Source: Hyphomicrobiales bacterium
GTDB taxonomy: Bacteria; Pseudomonadota; Alphaproteobacteria; Rhizobiales; Rhizobiaceae
Length of the DNA: 64,000 nucleotides
Assembly: GCA_900470155.1 (NCBI GenBank)
Contig: UBZT01000015.1
Coordinates: 124,001-188,000 of the forward strand
Reading direction: 5' to 3'
The stretch's first letter is position 1; the number at the start of each line of letters is the position of its first letter. The translations under genes were made by a program, and so were the position numbers. The notes beneath the pieces were generated by a model. That model did no database searches, was not told the origin of the DNA, and saw only the letters and a list, made by a program, of their open reading frames with translations. Shown here one piece after another: positions 33,837-43,249 of this stretch.

Positions 33837-35345
33837 ATGACTATCAAATCTTTTCGTTTCATAGCTAGCGCCATGTTGGTGGCGGGTTTCGCCAGCCATG
33901 CCACAGCGCAAAACGTGTCTGAAATCAATATCGTATTGCCGGAGCAGCCGGCAAACCTTGAGCCTTGCGGTACCATCATCACCAATGTCGGCCAGATTCT
34001 GAGCCGCAACGTCGTCGAACCGCTGACGGTCATCGATCCCACGAGCGGTCAGGCAACGCCTGGCCTTGCGACCGAGTGGACGCGGACAGATCCGAACACC
34101 TGGCAGTTGAAACTGCGTGAAGGCGTGAAGTTTCAAGATGGTGCCGCCTTCAATGCCGATGCAGTCAAATTCTCGATCGAGCGCATGACCGGCGGCAAGG
34201 TGAGCTGCAGCAATATTGCCAAGTTCGGCGCCGCGAAGCTCACGGTTGAGGCTGTCGATGACCTAACGGTCGAGATCAAGTCGGATACACCGCAGCCGAT
34301 CCTGCCGACATTGCTCAGCGTGGTCATGGTGGTATCTCCGAACACGCCCATGGATAAAGCGGTCAACGATCCGGTCGGCACGGGTCCGTTCAAGCTTGCG
34401 AGCTTTACGCCGCAGACGGTCGTTTTGGAAGGGTTTGACGGTTACTGGGGCAAGAAGCCCGATATCACAAAGGCCACTTATGTCTGGCGCCCAGAATCGT
34501 CAATCCGCGCCGCCATGGTGGAGACCGGTGAGGCTGACCTGACGCCGTCCATCGCGATCCAGGATGCAACCAATCCTGCAACCGACTTTGCTTATCTCAA
34601 TTCGGAAACGACAGCACTGCGCATCGATGCAGGGTTTGCACCATTGAACGACGTTCGTATCCGCAAGGCGCTCAACCTTGCTATCGACTGGGAAGGACTT
34701 GCGCAGCTCTTCGGTGGCGATACCAAGCGCGCATCGCAAATGGTCGTCGTTGGTATAAACGGCCATGACGATAAACTTGCGCCCTGGACGTTCGACGCCG
34801 AGCAAGCGCGTGCGCTGATTGCCGAGGCGAAGGCAGCCGGTGTTCCCGTCGATACTGAGATTGAATTGATTGGTCGCAACGGCATTTATCCGAACGGCAC
34901 GGAAGCCATGGAAGCCATGATGGCCATGTGGCAGGATGTCGGGTTGAATGTGAAGCTCACGATGCTGGATGTGAATGACTGGCTCCGTTACCTACAAAAG
35001 CCCTTTCCTGAAGCTCGTGGCCCGAACTTGCTGCAGATGATGCACGACAACAATAAAGGCGATGCAGCTTTCACCATTCCGATCTTCTACACCTCGGAAG
35101 GCAGCTATTCGACGATCAGCGACCCCGCGCTGGATAAGGAAATCGCCGACGCGTTGGCCGCGACCGGAGAGGATCGCACCAGCGGTTTCAAAGCGATCTT
35201 CAACAAGGTGCATGACGAGTTGGCTCTGGACATTCCGATGTTCCACATGATCGGTTACACCCGTGTCGGAACGCGGTTGGATTGGAAGCCGGACATCACC
35301 ACCAATAGCGAGATTCCACTCGCAAACATTGGCATCAAGAACTGA
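33837..35345 (+). CDS. Family-5 ABC substrate-binding protein of the kdgD operon
   Basis: A 502-residue periplasmic protein. The ATG at 33837 follows GGGAGGAG by 7 nt. The signal MTIKSFRFIASAMLVAGFA is cut near ATAQ. Family-5 landmarks are LPEQPANLEPC, PGLATEWTRTDPNTWQLKLREGVKF, FNADAVKFSIERM and DPVGTGPFKLASF. The first domain holds several cysteines (PCGTI, VSCSN), unlike the other two binding proteins in the window. Lying between kdgD and its partner dehydrogenase, it most likely binds an aldarate or uronate rather than a peptide. Confidence 0.88.
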   Translation: MTIKSFRFIASAMLVAGFASHATAQNVSEINIVLPEQPANLEPCGTIITNVGQILSRNVVEPLTVIDPTSGQATPGLATEWTRTDPNTWQLKLREGVKFQDGAAFNADAVKFSIERMTGGKVSCSNIAKFGAAKLTVEAVDDLTVEIKSDTPQPILPTLLSVVMVVSPNTPMDKAVNDPVGTGPFKLASFTPQTVVLEGFDGYWGKKPDITKATYVWRPESSIRAAMVETGEADLTPSIAIQDATNPATDFAYLNSETTALRIDAGFAPLNDVRIRKALNLAIDWEGLAQLFGGDTKRASQMVVVGINGHDDKLAPWTFDAEQARALIAEAKAAGVPVDTEIELIGRNGIYPNGTEAMEAMMAMWQDVGLNVKLTMLDVNDWLRYLQKPFPEARGPNLLQMMHDNNKGDAAFTIPIFYTSEGSYSTISDPALDKEIADALAATGEDRTSGFKAIFNKVHDELALDIPMFHMIGYTRVGTRLDWKPDITTNSEIPLANIGIKN

Positions 35346-35415
35346 AGTCAACAGAGCTGGCGAGCGCGAGTTCTTCTGCGCTCGCCTGAACTCCAAGTGA
35401 AACCAGAGGTTCCGA

Positions 35416-36333
35416 ATGATGCTCGGCTACATCGGTCGGCGGGCGTACCACAGCATATTGTCGCTGGTCGGTCTGCTGACACTCGTCTTCTTCCTGACCC
35501 GCCTGACAGGTGACCCTTCGGCCCTCTACCTGCCGCTCGATTCCAGCCTTGAGGCGAGAGAAGCATTTGCGCAGCTGAATGGGTTGGACCAGCCCATTCA
35601 CATTCAATTCCTGCAATACTTGCAGAATTTGCTGTCATTGGATTTTGGCCAATCGCTGCGCCAGAACCGGTCCGCGATCGACGTAGCGCTCGAAGCGTTT
35701 CCGGCCACTTTGAAGCTCGCCTTCGTCGCAATGACGTTGGCAACGGCTCTCGCGATTATCGTCGGCGCCTTGGCTGCCGCACGGCCCCGCAGCGTGTTTG
35801 ACCGTGTCGCCGGGCTTGTGTCGCTGGCTGGAGCCAGCACGCCCGACTTCTGGATCGCGATTGTCAGCATTCTCGTCTTCGCTGTCGGTTTTGGGCTTCT
35901 CCCAACTTCCGGCACTGGAACCGGTTGGCACTGGATTATGCCAATCGGAGTGCTGATGCTGCGCCCCTTCGGTCTTCTGGTGCAGGTAGTGCGCGGAACG
36001 ATGATCTCAGCGCTTGCCTCGCCTTATATCAAGACGGCCCATGCGAAGGGTATGAAGCGCCGCAGAATCATCTTCGGTCATGCCCTGAGGAATTCGCTGC
36101 TTCCGGTGATCACAGTCGCGGGGGATCTGGCCACGGGATTGATCAACGGCGCGGTTGTTGTTGAGACGATTTTCGGTTGGCCGGGCATCGGCAAGCTGAT
36201 GATCGATTCCATCATTCAGAGGGATTTCGCCGTTGTGCAATCGACAATTCTAGTCACCGCCATCGCCATTTTCATCGTCAACATCGCGATCGATCTGCTG
36301 TACGTCACGCTCGATCCGCGCATTCGGTATTGA
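35416..36333 (+). CDS. ABC permease, DppB type (kdgD operon)
   Basis: A 305-residue inner-membrane protein with six spans. It shows LTGDPSALYLPLD, ATLKLAFVAMTLATALAIIVG, the EAA loop SPYIKTAHAKGMKRRRIIFGHALRNSLLPV, and FGWPGIGKLMIDSI. It is about 45 residues shorter than the DppB-type protein at 26594, mainly in the periplasmic loop after span 1, so it belongs to another subgroup. It pairs with the next gene, 12 nt downstream. Confidence 0.92.
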   Translation: MMLGYIGRRAYHSILSLVGLLTLVFFLTRLTGDPSALYLPLDSSLEAREAFAQLNGLDQPIHIQFLQYLQNLLSLDFGQSLRQNRSAIDVALEAFPATLKLAFVAMTLATALAIIVGALAAARPRSVFDRVAGLVSLAGASTPDFWIAIVSILVFAVGFGLLPTSGTGTGWHWIMPIGVLMLRPFGLLVQVVRGTMISALASPYIKTAHAKGMKRRRIIFGHALRNSLLPVITVAGDLATGLINGAVVVETIFGWPGIGKLMIDSIIQRDFAVVQSTILVTAIAIFIVNIAIDLLYVTLDPRIRY

Positions 36334-36345
36334 GAGAGGGCGACA

Positions 36346-37263
36346 ATGGCCGATTTAACATTGCCATCCGCGAGGTCGCCCGGAAATCTGAGGCAGCTGA
36401 CAATCTACCTGGCGCGCGACAAGTTGGCCCTCTGCGCGGCACTCTTCCTTATCTTGCTCCTTGTCTGTGTCCTCTTTGGTCCGCTGCTGGTGGGTGACAT
36501 CGCCGGCAAGCTTGGGCTCAGGCAACGCAATCTTGCACCCTTTTCCCTGGAGCAAGGCTTCCTATACGTTCTCGGCGCCGATACGCTTGGGCGCCCCATT
36601 CTGGCCCGGCTGATTGTTGGTGCTCAAAATACGCTCGGCATTGCCGCCGCCGCCGTCATTTTCTCCATGGCGACAGGCGGCATGCTTGGCTTGATCGCCG
36701 GATATTCCGAGCGCTGGTACAGCCATGTTATCCTGCGTCTGGCCGACGTGATCATGAGTTTTCCGTCTCTGCTTTTGGCGCTGATCGTGCTTTACACGCT
36801 CGGTCCCAGCATGATGAATCTCGTGATTGTCCTGGCGATCACGCGGATGCCGATCTTCATCCGTACCGCACGCGCTGAAGTATTGGAACTGCGCGAGCGT
36901 ATGTTCGTCAGCGCAGCGCGCTCAATGGGCGCGAGTTCTAGCCGTATCCTGTTCCGGCACATCGCGCCACTCGTGCTGCCAACGCTCGGAACGATTGCAG
37001 CGATCGATTTTGCCACCGTGATCTTAGCGGAATCTTCACTCAGCTTCCTCGGCCTCGGCATTCAGCCGCCGGATTTCACGTGGGGCGCAATGGTAGCCAA
37101 CGGGCGTGGTTATCTCGCCTCTGCATGGTGGATCGCGTTCTGGCCAGGTTTGGCGATCCTGCTAACGACCCTTTCCCTGAATATTCTCGCCAGCTGGGCA
37201 CGGACTGTTGCCGATCCGCTGCAGCGCTGGCGCCTGCAATCGCTGCGAAAGGCTTCGCGATGA
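36346..37263 (+). CDS. ABC permease, DppC type (kdgD operon)
   Basis: A 305-residue inner-membrane protein. Landmarks are YVLGADTLGRPILARLIVGAQ, the EAA loop RTARAEVLELRERMFVSAARSMGASSSRIL and LSFLGLGIQPPDFTWGAMVANG. AGAGAGGGCGAC gives the ribosome site. Its stop overlaps the start of the fused ATPase by ATGA. It forms the channel with the gene at 35416. Confidence 0.92.
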   Translation: MADLTLPSARSPGNLRQLTIYLARDKLALCAALFLILLLVCVLFGPLLVGDIAGKLGLRQRNLAPFSLEQGFLYVLGADTLGRPILARLIVGAQNTLGIAAAAVIFSMATGGMLGLIAGYSERWYSHVILRLADVIMSFPSLLLALIVLYTLGPSMMNLVIVLAITRMPIFIRTARAEVLELRERMFVSAARSMGASSSRILFRHIAPLVLPTLGTIAAIDFATVILAESSLSFLGLGIQPPDFTWGAMVANGRGYLASAWWIAFWPGLAILLTTLSLNILASWARTVADPLQRWRLQSLRKASR

Positions 37264-38888
37264 CCGTCTCGGACAACGCTATCCTCACGATCGAGAACCT
37301 GACCGTTGACTTCCTGTCGGAAGGAGATCCGGTTCGTGCCGTCGACAACGTGTCCTTTGACGTCTGCCCCGGCGAGACGCTAGTCATTCTCGGCGAAAGC
37401 GGGTCGGGCAAGAGTGTGAGCACGGGAACTGTAATGGGACTGATCGATTGCCCGCCGGGCGATATTGTCTCAGGTTCGCTGCTATTTGATGGCGTCGACC
37501 TGTCGCGGCTCGACGAAGAAAGCCGGCGTGCGTTGAATGGGCGACGGATCGCCATGATATTCCAGGACCCACTGGCCTACCTCAATCCAGTCTATACCGT
37601 TGGCCGGCAGATCGCGGAGGTCTTTGAAGCTCATAGCGACGGCGTTGTAGCCACTGTGCGGGACAGGGTCGTAAACCTGCTGGAGCGCGTCGGCATTCCT
37701 GATGCCGGAACGCGGATAGACCATTATCCGCATCAGTTCTCCGGCGGACAGCGCCAGCGAGTCATGATTGCCATGGCGATCGCGCTGAAACCGGACATCC
37801 TCATCGCTGACGAGCCTACGACAGCGCTCGATGTCAGTGTGCAATCGCAAATTCTGGAACTACTCAGCGATCTGCAGCGCGAAACTGGCATGGCATTGAT
37901 CATGATCACGCACGATCTCGAAGTGGCCGCTGCCATGGCGGATCGCATTATTGTCATGAATGGTGGCAAAGTGGTCGAGAGCGGCAAGGCGCAGGATGTC
38001 TTCACCAACCCTGTCCATGCCTATACCCGCCGCCTTATGTCAGCTGTGCCTCACGGCGGTGCGGCGTCGAAACGACCGCGCGGGGAGGTCAAGGGCGGCG
38101 TTCTGTTGAAGGTCGAAAAGCTTAGCAAGCACTACGTTCTCGGTGCTGGTCCGTTTTCGTCGAAGCGGGAATTCAGGGCCGTGGACGACGTCAGCTTCAC
38201 TGTCCATCGCGGCGAAACGGTCGGCATCGTCGGCGAGTCCGGCTCGGGCAAGTCGAGCATTGCACGCATGCTGCTCAGGTTGGACGAGCCGACATCAGGC
38301 AAGGCGCTGTTTGCAGGCGAAGATATCTTCGCATTAGAGGGCAGGGCTCTGAACGGCTTCCGACGACGCGTGCAAATGGTGTTTCAGGATCCCTTCGGCT
38401 CGATGAACCCGCGGATGAACGTGCGCTCGATCATTTCTGAGCCTTGGGCTATCCATCGCGACATCCTGCCAAAAGTAAGCTGGAACGACAGGGTCGTGGA
38501 ACTTTTGGAGCTTGTTGGCCTGAAAAGTGAACATGCCAACCGCCATCCCCACCAGTTCTCCGGCGGTCAGCGGCAACGCATCGCGATTGCACGCGCGCTG
38601 GCCAGCGAACCGGAGCTGATTGTGTGCGACGAGGCTGTATCAGCACTCGACGTGTCGATCCAGATGCAAGTCATCGAGCTTTTGGCCGACCTGCGAAGCC
38701 GGCTGGGACTGTCCTATGTCTTCATCACGCATGACTTGCCGATCGTACGGGAGTTCGCTGACCGGATAATGGTGATGCAGAAAGGTAAGGTCGTAGAAGA
38801 CAGCGACACGGAAATGCTCTTCAACAGCCCCAACCACCCCTACACGATGTCGCTTCTAAACTCGGTGCCAAAGCCCAAATGGTCATGA
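37260..38888 (+). CDS. Fused double ABC ATPase (DppD-DppF in one chain)
   Basis: A 542-residue protein with two complete ATPase domains. The first has GESGSGKSV, FSGGQRQRVMIAMAIAL and ILIADEPTTALD; the second, from about residue 280, has GESGSGKSS, FSGGQRQRIAIARAL and LIVCDEAVSALD. The second Walker B region reads DEAVSALD rather than DEPTSALD, common in the fused GsiA/YejF-type group. One chain thus replaces the two ATPases used by the other importers here. The ATG at 37260 overlaps the permease stop. Confidence 0.92.
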   Translation: MTVSDNAILTIENLTVDFLSEGDPVRAVDNVSFDVCPGETLVILGESGSGKSVSTGTVMGLIDCPPGDIVSGSLLFDGVDLSRLDEESRRALNGRRIAMIFQDPLAYLNPVYTVGRQIAEVFEAHSDGVVATVRDRVVNLLERVGIPDAGTRIDHYPHQFSGGQRQRVMIAMAIALKPDILIADEPTTALDVSVQSQILELLSDLQRETGMALIMITHDLEVAAAMADRIIVMNGGKVVESGKAQDVFTNPVHAYTRRLMSAVPHGGAASKRPRGEVKGGVLLKVEKLSKHYVLGAGPFSSKREFRAVDDVSFTVHRGETVGIVGESGSGKSSIARMLLRLDEPTSGKALFAGEDIFALEGRALNGFRRRVQMVFQDPFGSMNPRMNVRSIISEPWAIHRDILPKVSWNDRVVELLELVGLKSEHANRHPHQFSGGQRQRIAIARALASEPELIVCDEAVSALDVSIQMQVIELLADLRSRLGLSYVFITHDLPIVREFADRIMVMQKGKVVEDSDTEMLFNSPNHPYTMSLLNSVPKPKWS

Positions 38889-38994
38889 TGACCGGCGGTT
38901 CGGATGGTTTCGGCGGTAGCGGGCACCGCAGTCTCGCGGGTACCCGCCGAACGATCCACAGCAATAGATAAGCTGCCAAGGAAACGGAGATGCT

Positions 38995-40428
38995 ATGACC
39001 ATCCATAAGAACCTGATTGCCGGCGAATGGATCGGCACGGAAGGCGTTGAAAATATCAACCCGTCCAACACCAATGACGTGGTCGGCGTCTATGCCCGTG
39101 CCTGCGCCGAGGATGCCAAGTCCGCCATCGCGGCCGCCAAGGCCGCTTTTCCGGCATGGTCGCATTCGGGCATCCTCCAGCGCCACGCGATCCTGAAGAA
39201 GACCGCCGATGAAATTCTCGCCCGGAAGGACGAACTTGGAAAACTGCTTGCCCGAGAAGAAGGTAAGACGCTGCCCGAAGCGATAGCCGAAACAATCCGC
39301 GCTGCGCAGATCTTCGATTTCTTTGCCGGTGAGGTCCTGCGACTTTCGGGTGAAGTCCTGCCGTCAGTGCGTCCGAACATTGGCGTCGAGATCACCCGCG
39401 AGCCGATCGGTGTTGTCGGGATCATAACGCCGTGGAATTTCCCGATCGCCATTCCCGCCTGGAAGGTCGCACCGGCGCTTGCCTATGGTAACACTGTCGT
39501 TTTCAAGCCGGCCGAACTTGTGCCAGGTTGCTCCTGGGCAATCGCCGACATCCTCCATCGCGCCGGCCTCCCGAATGGTGTTCTCAATCTAGTCATTGGC
39601 AAGGGCTCGGTCGTCGGTCAGGCCATGCTCAACAGTCCGGACCTTGCCGCCATCACGTTTACCGGCTCGACGACTACCGGCAAGCGCGTCGCCGCCACCT
39701 CGATCGAACACAATCGAAAGTTCCAGCTGGAAATGGGCGGCAAAAACCCGATGGTCGTACTGGATGATGCGGACCTGACGCTCGCCGTCGAGGCGGCCGC
39801 CAATTCGGGCTTTTTCTCGACCGGTCAGCGCTGCACCGCCTCCTCACGCCTGATCGTGACAGAAGGCATCCATGACAAGTTTGTCGCAGCTTTGACGGAG
39901 AAGCTGAAGGGATTGGTTGTCGATGATGCGCTGAAGGCTGGTACTCACATCGGCCCGGTGGTCGACGCGAACCAGCTCAAGCAGGATACAGACTACATCA
40001 CTATAGGCCGGTCCGAAGGCGCCAAGCTCGCCTTCGGCGGCGAGACGATCTCGCGCGACAACCCCGGCTTCTATCTCCAGCCTACACTGTTTACCGAAGC
40101 GACCAACCAGATGCGGATTTCGCGCGAAGAGATTTTTGGGCCTGTTGCTTCAGTCATCCGCGTCAAGGACTACGAAGAGGCGCTTTCAGTTGCCAATGAC
40201 ACCCCATTCGGTCTCTCTGCCGGTATCGCCACGACCAGCCTCAAACATGCGACGCACTTCAAGCGTCATTCCGAGGCCGGCATGGTCATGGTCAACCTAC
40301 CAACGGCTGGCGTTGATTTTCACGTGCCTTTCGGCGGTCGTAAGGCATCTTCTTTCGGCCCGCGCGAACAAGGGAAATATGCCAGCGAATTTTACACTGT
40401 GGTGAAGACTGCCTACGTGCTGGCATAA
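38995..40428 (+). CDS. 2,5-dioxopentanoate (ketoglutarate semialdehyde) dehydrogenase
   Basis: A 477-residue NAD(P)-dependent aldehyde dehydrogenase. The catalytic Cys280 lies in FSTGQRCTASSR and the general base Glu246 in LEMGGKNP. The nucleotide-binding stretch is GIITPWNFPIAIPAWKVAPAL and FTGSTTTGKRVA. FFSTGQRCTASSRLIVTEG is what I know from ketoglutarate semialdehyde dehydrogenases (EC 1.2.1.26). With kdgD it completes conversion of 5-dehydro-4-deoxyglucarate to 2-oxoglutarate, feeding the citric acid cycle. It is the last gene of the kdgD unit, 106 nt after the ATPase. Confidence 0.88.
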   Translation: MTIHKNLIAGEWIGTEGVENINPSNTNDVVGVYARACAEDAKSAIAAAKAAFPAWSHSGILQRHAILKKTADEILARKDELGKLLAREEGKTLPEAIAETIRAAQIFDFFAGEVLRLSGEVLPSVRPNIGVEITREPIGVVGIITPWNFPIAIPAWKVAPALAYGNTVVFKPAELVPGCSWAIADILHRAGLPNGVLNLVIGKGSVVGQAMLNSPDLAAITFTGSTTTGKRVAATSIEHNRKFQLEMGGKNPMVVLDDADLTLAVEAAANSGFFSTGQRCTASSRLIVTEGIHDKFVAALTEKLKGLVVDDALKAGTHIGPVVDANQLKQDTDYITIGRSEGAKLAFGGETISRDNPGFYLQPTLFTEATNQMRISREEIFGPVASVIRVKDYEEALSVANDTPFGLSAGIATTSLKHATHFKRHSEAGMVMVNLPTAGVDFHVPFGGRKASSFGPREQGKYASEFYTVVKTAYVLA

Positions 40429-40914
40429 TTAGGATTTCCACCTCGATTCATAGCATTGGCGAGCACTCAAATTGGTACCTATTTGCGCTGGAGTGAGGGG
40501 AGCCTAGCGGATGCTCGGTTAGCCACAGCGCCACACACCACCCGTCAAGCCTTGTGACGTGCTCAAGAGCGGTGCAGCGAAGACTGTTTTCAGGCTTAGG
40601 AGCAGACCATGGAATGGGGAAGGTTTGGAGAAGTGCATATTGCCGAAGCCGGACTGAAGCTATGCGCGCCTGACTGGATCGCATTGCCGGTCTCGTCACG
40701 CGCTGGGCGAGACGGGTTTACTGCAGATGGCAGGGCGCCAAACGAGCAGCATCTCTGGGATGATTGGCTTGCTTCTGGATCCGGAAACTTGAGGCAGACT
40801 GGCTGCAGAGCATGATGCGGACTTCAGACAGGGCCGCATGAGCATCGGCGACCGGCTGTGGTCAGTACGCGAGCTACACGCATTCGCTCCGCAGGCTGAA
40901 AGGACCGGACGGTA
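40429..40914. other. Intergenic stretch with no recognised gene
   Basis: About 490 bases after the kdgD operon. The open frames are short, lack ribosome sites and match nothing I know. No clear terminator follows the dehydrogenase. Confidence 0.5.
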
Positions 40915-41055
40915 TCAACGGCGGCCTTCGACGACGGCGCGCAGGTTGTGGCGCGAAATTCCGAGGTCGCTCAGGGCGCGATCATCGAGTGCCGACAGTT
41001 CGCGGATGGCGCGGCGATTTTCGAGGCAGGTCTTGAGCTTGCTGGCGATACGCAT
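40915..41055 (-). CDS. DUF1127 mini-protein
   Basis: A 46-residue basic protein, easily missed by length filters. It reads MRIASKLKTCLENRRAIREL and continues SALDDRALSDLGISRHNLRA, the DUF1127 core (R-x-x-R-E-L-x-x-L-D-D-x-x-L-x-D-L-G-I-x-R). Members of this family in Agrobacterium and related bacteria affect RNA metabolism, phosphate and other nutrient responses. It is divergent from the enolase operon at 41383, with a palindrome 20 nt upstream that may be its operator. Confidence 0.85.
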   Translation of the reverse strand: MRIASKLKTCLENRRAIRELSALDDRALSDLGISRHNLRAVVEGRR

Positions 41056-41073
41056 CGTTCTGTTCCGTTCATC

Positions 41074-41088
41074 TTGTGCTGTGCACAA
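41074..41088. promoter_or_regulatory. Palindrome upstream of the DUF1127 gene
   Basis: TTGTGC-TGT-GCACAA is a perfect 6-bp inverted repeat with a 3-nt centre, 18 nt before the DUF1127 ATG, where it would overlap the promoter or transcript start. No regulator for it is evident nearby. Confidence 0.45.
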
Positions 41089-41301
41089 TAAGTAGCCCCA
41101 TCCATGATGAAATAAAATGCACGCGCTCGCATGGGAGGCATGTCGTGCAAGCGCACCTCAGTTCCGCCTCATGTCTTACGAGCATGCATAAGCCGCCGGG
41201 TGCCTAGCGGATATTTCAACGGCGGCACAGCACTCCTCATACAACTCCAGCGCGGCCAATCATGCTCGAATGACCGCCGGCAACAAACCTGTATTACAGA
41301 T

Positions 41302-41330
41302 TTGACAGTTATCGCCGATTAAGCTAGAAC
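41302..41330 (+). promoter_or_regulatory. Sigma-70-like promoter for the enolase operon
   Basis: TTGACA and TAGAAC are separated by 17 bases. The -35 is perfect and the -10 fits TATAAT at 4 of 6. The start of transcription would be near 41338, 45 nt before the ATG at 41383. Confidence 0.5.
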
Positions 41331-41382
41331 CTATCTGACATGTTGAAGACGCCGCACCTCAACTTGCTGAGCAGGAATACCG

Positions 41383-42531
41383 ATGATCATTTCCGACGTC
41401 ATTGTAAGAAGATTTCGCACGACCACGCGCCGCCATTCCGACAGCGCTGGCCATGCCCATCCCGGACCGCCGCATCAGGTCGAGCAGGCAATCCTGACGA
41501 TCCGCACCGAGGACGGCCATGAAGGCCATTCCTTTACCGCTCCGGAAATCGTGCGTCCGCATGTGATCGACAAGTTCGTCAAGAAGGTTCTGATCGGGCA
41601 GGATCACCGCGACCGGGAGCGGCTGTGGCAGGATCTGGCGCATTGGCAGCGCGGGTCTGCGGCCCAGCTCACCGATCGCACGCTGGCCGTGGTCGACTGC
41701 GCCCTCTGGGATCTCGCCGGTCGCATGCTCGACACACCTGTACACAAGTTGATCGGTGCCTATCGCGACAAGGTTCTGGCCTATGGCTCGATCATGTGCG
41801 GCGACGAGCTGGAAGGTGGTCTGGCGACGCCGGAAGACTATGGCCGCTTTGCCGAAACGCTGGTCAAGCGCGGCTACAAGGGTATCAAGCTACATACCTG
41901 GATGCCCCCGGTCAGCTGGGCGCCGGATGTGAAGATGGACCTCAAGGCCTGCGCCGCCGTGCGCGAGGCTGTCGGCCCGGACATCCGCCTGATGATCGAT
42001 GCGTTCCACTGGTATTCGCGCACGGATGCACTGGATCTCGGTCGCGGCCTGGAGAAGCTTGGCTTCGACTGGATCGAGGAGCCCATGGATGAGCAGTCCA
42101 TGTCCTCCTACAAGTGGCTGGCCGACAATCTCGATATTCCGGTCGTGGGACCGGAAAGCGCGGCGGGCAAGCATTGGCACCGCGCCGAATGGGTGAAGGC
42201 CGGGGCCTGCGATATCCTGCGCACGGGCGTCAATGACGTGGGCGGCATTACGCCGGCGCTGAAAACCATGCGCATGGCCGAGTGCTTCGGCATGGAATGC
42301 GAGGTCCATGGCAATACGGCGATGAACCTGCATGTGGTGGCGGCCTCCAAGAATTGCCGCTGGTACGAGCGCGGTCTGCTGCATCCCTTCCTCGAATATG
42401 ACGATGGCCACGACTACCTGAAATCCTTGTCCGATCCGATGGATGCGGATGGATTTGTCCATGTGCCGGACCGTCCGGGCCTCGGCGAAGACATCGACTT
42501 CGACTTCATCGAAAACAACCGGATCGGGTAA
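41383..42531 (+). CDS. Enolase-superfamily enzyme (mandelate racemase subgroup), sugar-acid substrate unknown
   Basis: A 382-residue enzyme. Metal ligands are Asp in LMIDAFHWYS, Glu in WIEEPMDE and Glu in VGPESAAG. A KxH motif (GIKLHTW) stands where KxK is usual, and a late His is in CEVHGNTAMN. This differs from the galactonate-dehydratase-like protein at 22063, so the substrate or stereochemistry is different. Likely reactions are dehydration or epimerisation of an aldonate or aldarate. It opens a unit with the SGNH hydrolase (6 nt on) and a binding protein. Confidence 0.8.
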   Translation: MIISDVIVRRFRTTTRRHSDSAGHAHPGPPHQVEQAILTIRTEDGHEGHSFTAPEIVRPHVIDKFVKKVLIGQDHRDRERLWQDLAHWQRGSAAQLTDRTLAVVDCALWDLAGRMLDTPVHKLIGAYRDKVLAYGSIMCGDELEGGLATPEDYGRFAETLVKRGYKGIKLHTWMPPVSWAPDVKMDLKACAAVREAVGPDIRLMIDAFHWYSRTDALDLGRGLEKLGFDWIEEPMDEQSMSSYKWLADNLDIPVVGPESAAGKHWHRAEWVKAGACDILRTGVNDVGGITPALKTMRMAECFGMECEVHGNTAMNLHVVAASKNCRWYERGLLHPFLEYDDGHDYLKSLSDPMDADGFVHVPDRPGLGEDIDFDFIENNRIG

Positions 42532-42537
42532 CGCGCA

Positions 42538-43167
42538 ATGAAGATGGTCCTCGCATTTGGTGACAGCCTGACCTGGGGCGCTGATCCTGCGACAGGATTG
42601 CGGCACCCGACGGAGTTTCGCTGGCCGGAGGTGCTGGAGGCGGGGCTCGTTGGCACAGCAAGGGTGATCGGCGATGGGCTCGGCGGGCGCACCACATGCT
42701 ATGACGATCATACAGGACCGGCCTGCCGCAACGGTGCAAAGGCACTTCTCGTCGCCCTTGGCAGTCACATGCCGCTCGATCTCGTCATCATCATGCTGGG
42801 CACCAATGATCTGAAGCCCAGCCATGGCGGACAGGCCGAACCGGCCGTTTCCGGGATGCGACGGCTGGCGCAGATCGTCGAGACTTTCCCCTATAAGCCG
42901 AGATCGGCTGTTCCTCGCTTGATGATCGTCGCACCGCCGGCCTGCGTCGCCGGTCCGCAAGGTACACCGGCCGCCGGCCGCCGGATTTCCGAGTCCGAAC
43001 GTATCTCGCCTCTTTTTCGCCAGCTTGCCGCGGAACTCGGCGTGGAATTCTTCGACGCGGGCACGGTCGCCACGGCCTCGCCCATCGATGGGGTGCATCT
43101 GAGCGCAGAGGCAACCCTTGCCATCGGACAGGCGCTCGTCGCGCCCGTTCGCACCGTACTCACCTGA
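42538..43167 (+). CDS. SGNH/GDSL-type esterase
   Basis: A 209-residue cytoplasmic hydrolase with no signal peptide. Block I is AFGDSLTWG (Ser near residue 10), block III is IIMLGTNDLKPSH, and the Asp-His pair is in PIDGVHLSAEA near the C-terminus, so the catalytic set is complete. Bacterial homologues hydrolyse acetyl or aryl esters. Next to an enolase enzyme and an importer, removal of acyl groups from a sugar-acid conjugate is a fair guess. It follows the enolase stop by 6 nt. Confidence 0.85.
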   Translation: MKMVLAFGDSLTWGADPATGLRHPTEFRWPEVLEAGLVGTARVIGDGLGGRTTCYDDHTGPACRNGAKALLVALGSHMPLDLVIIMLGTNDLKPSHGGQAEPAVSGMRRLAQIVETFPYKPRSAVPRLMIVAPPACVAGPQGTPAAGRRISESERISPLFRQLAAELGVEFFDAGTVATASPIDGVHLSAEATLAIGQALVAPVRTVLT

Positions 43168-43249
43168 ACCGGTCCTGCTCGTGGAGGAGTAGCAACCTGT
43201 TCTCTATGTCACAGGCCACCATATGAAGTGGGGCCGAAAGGGAGGAAGC

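Noticed and set aside
40448..40815. Short open frames in the gap after the kdgD operon
   Set aside because: No ribosome sites, no recognisable motifs, and overlapping frames on both strands of similar length.
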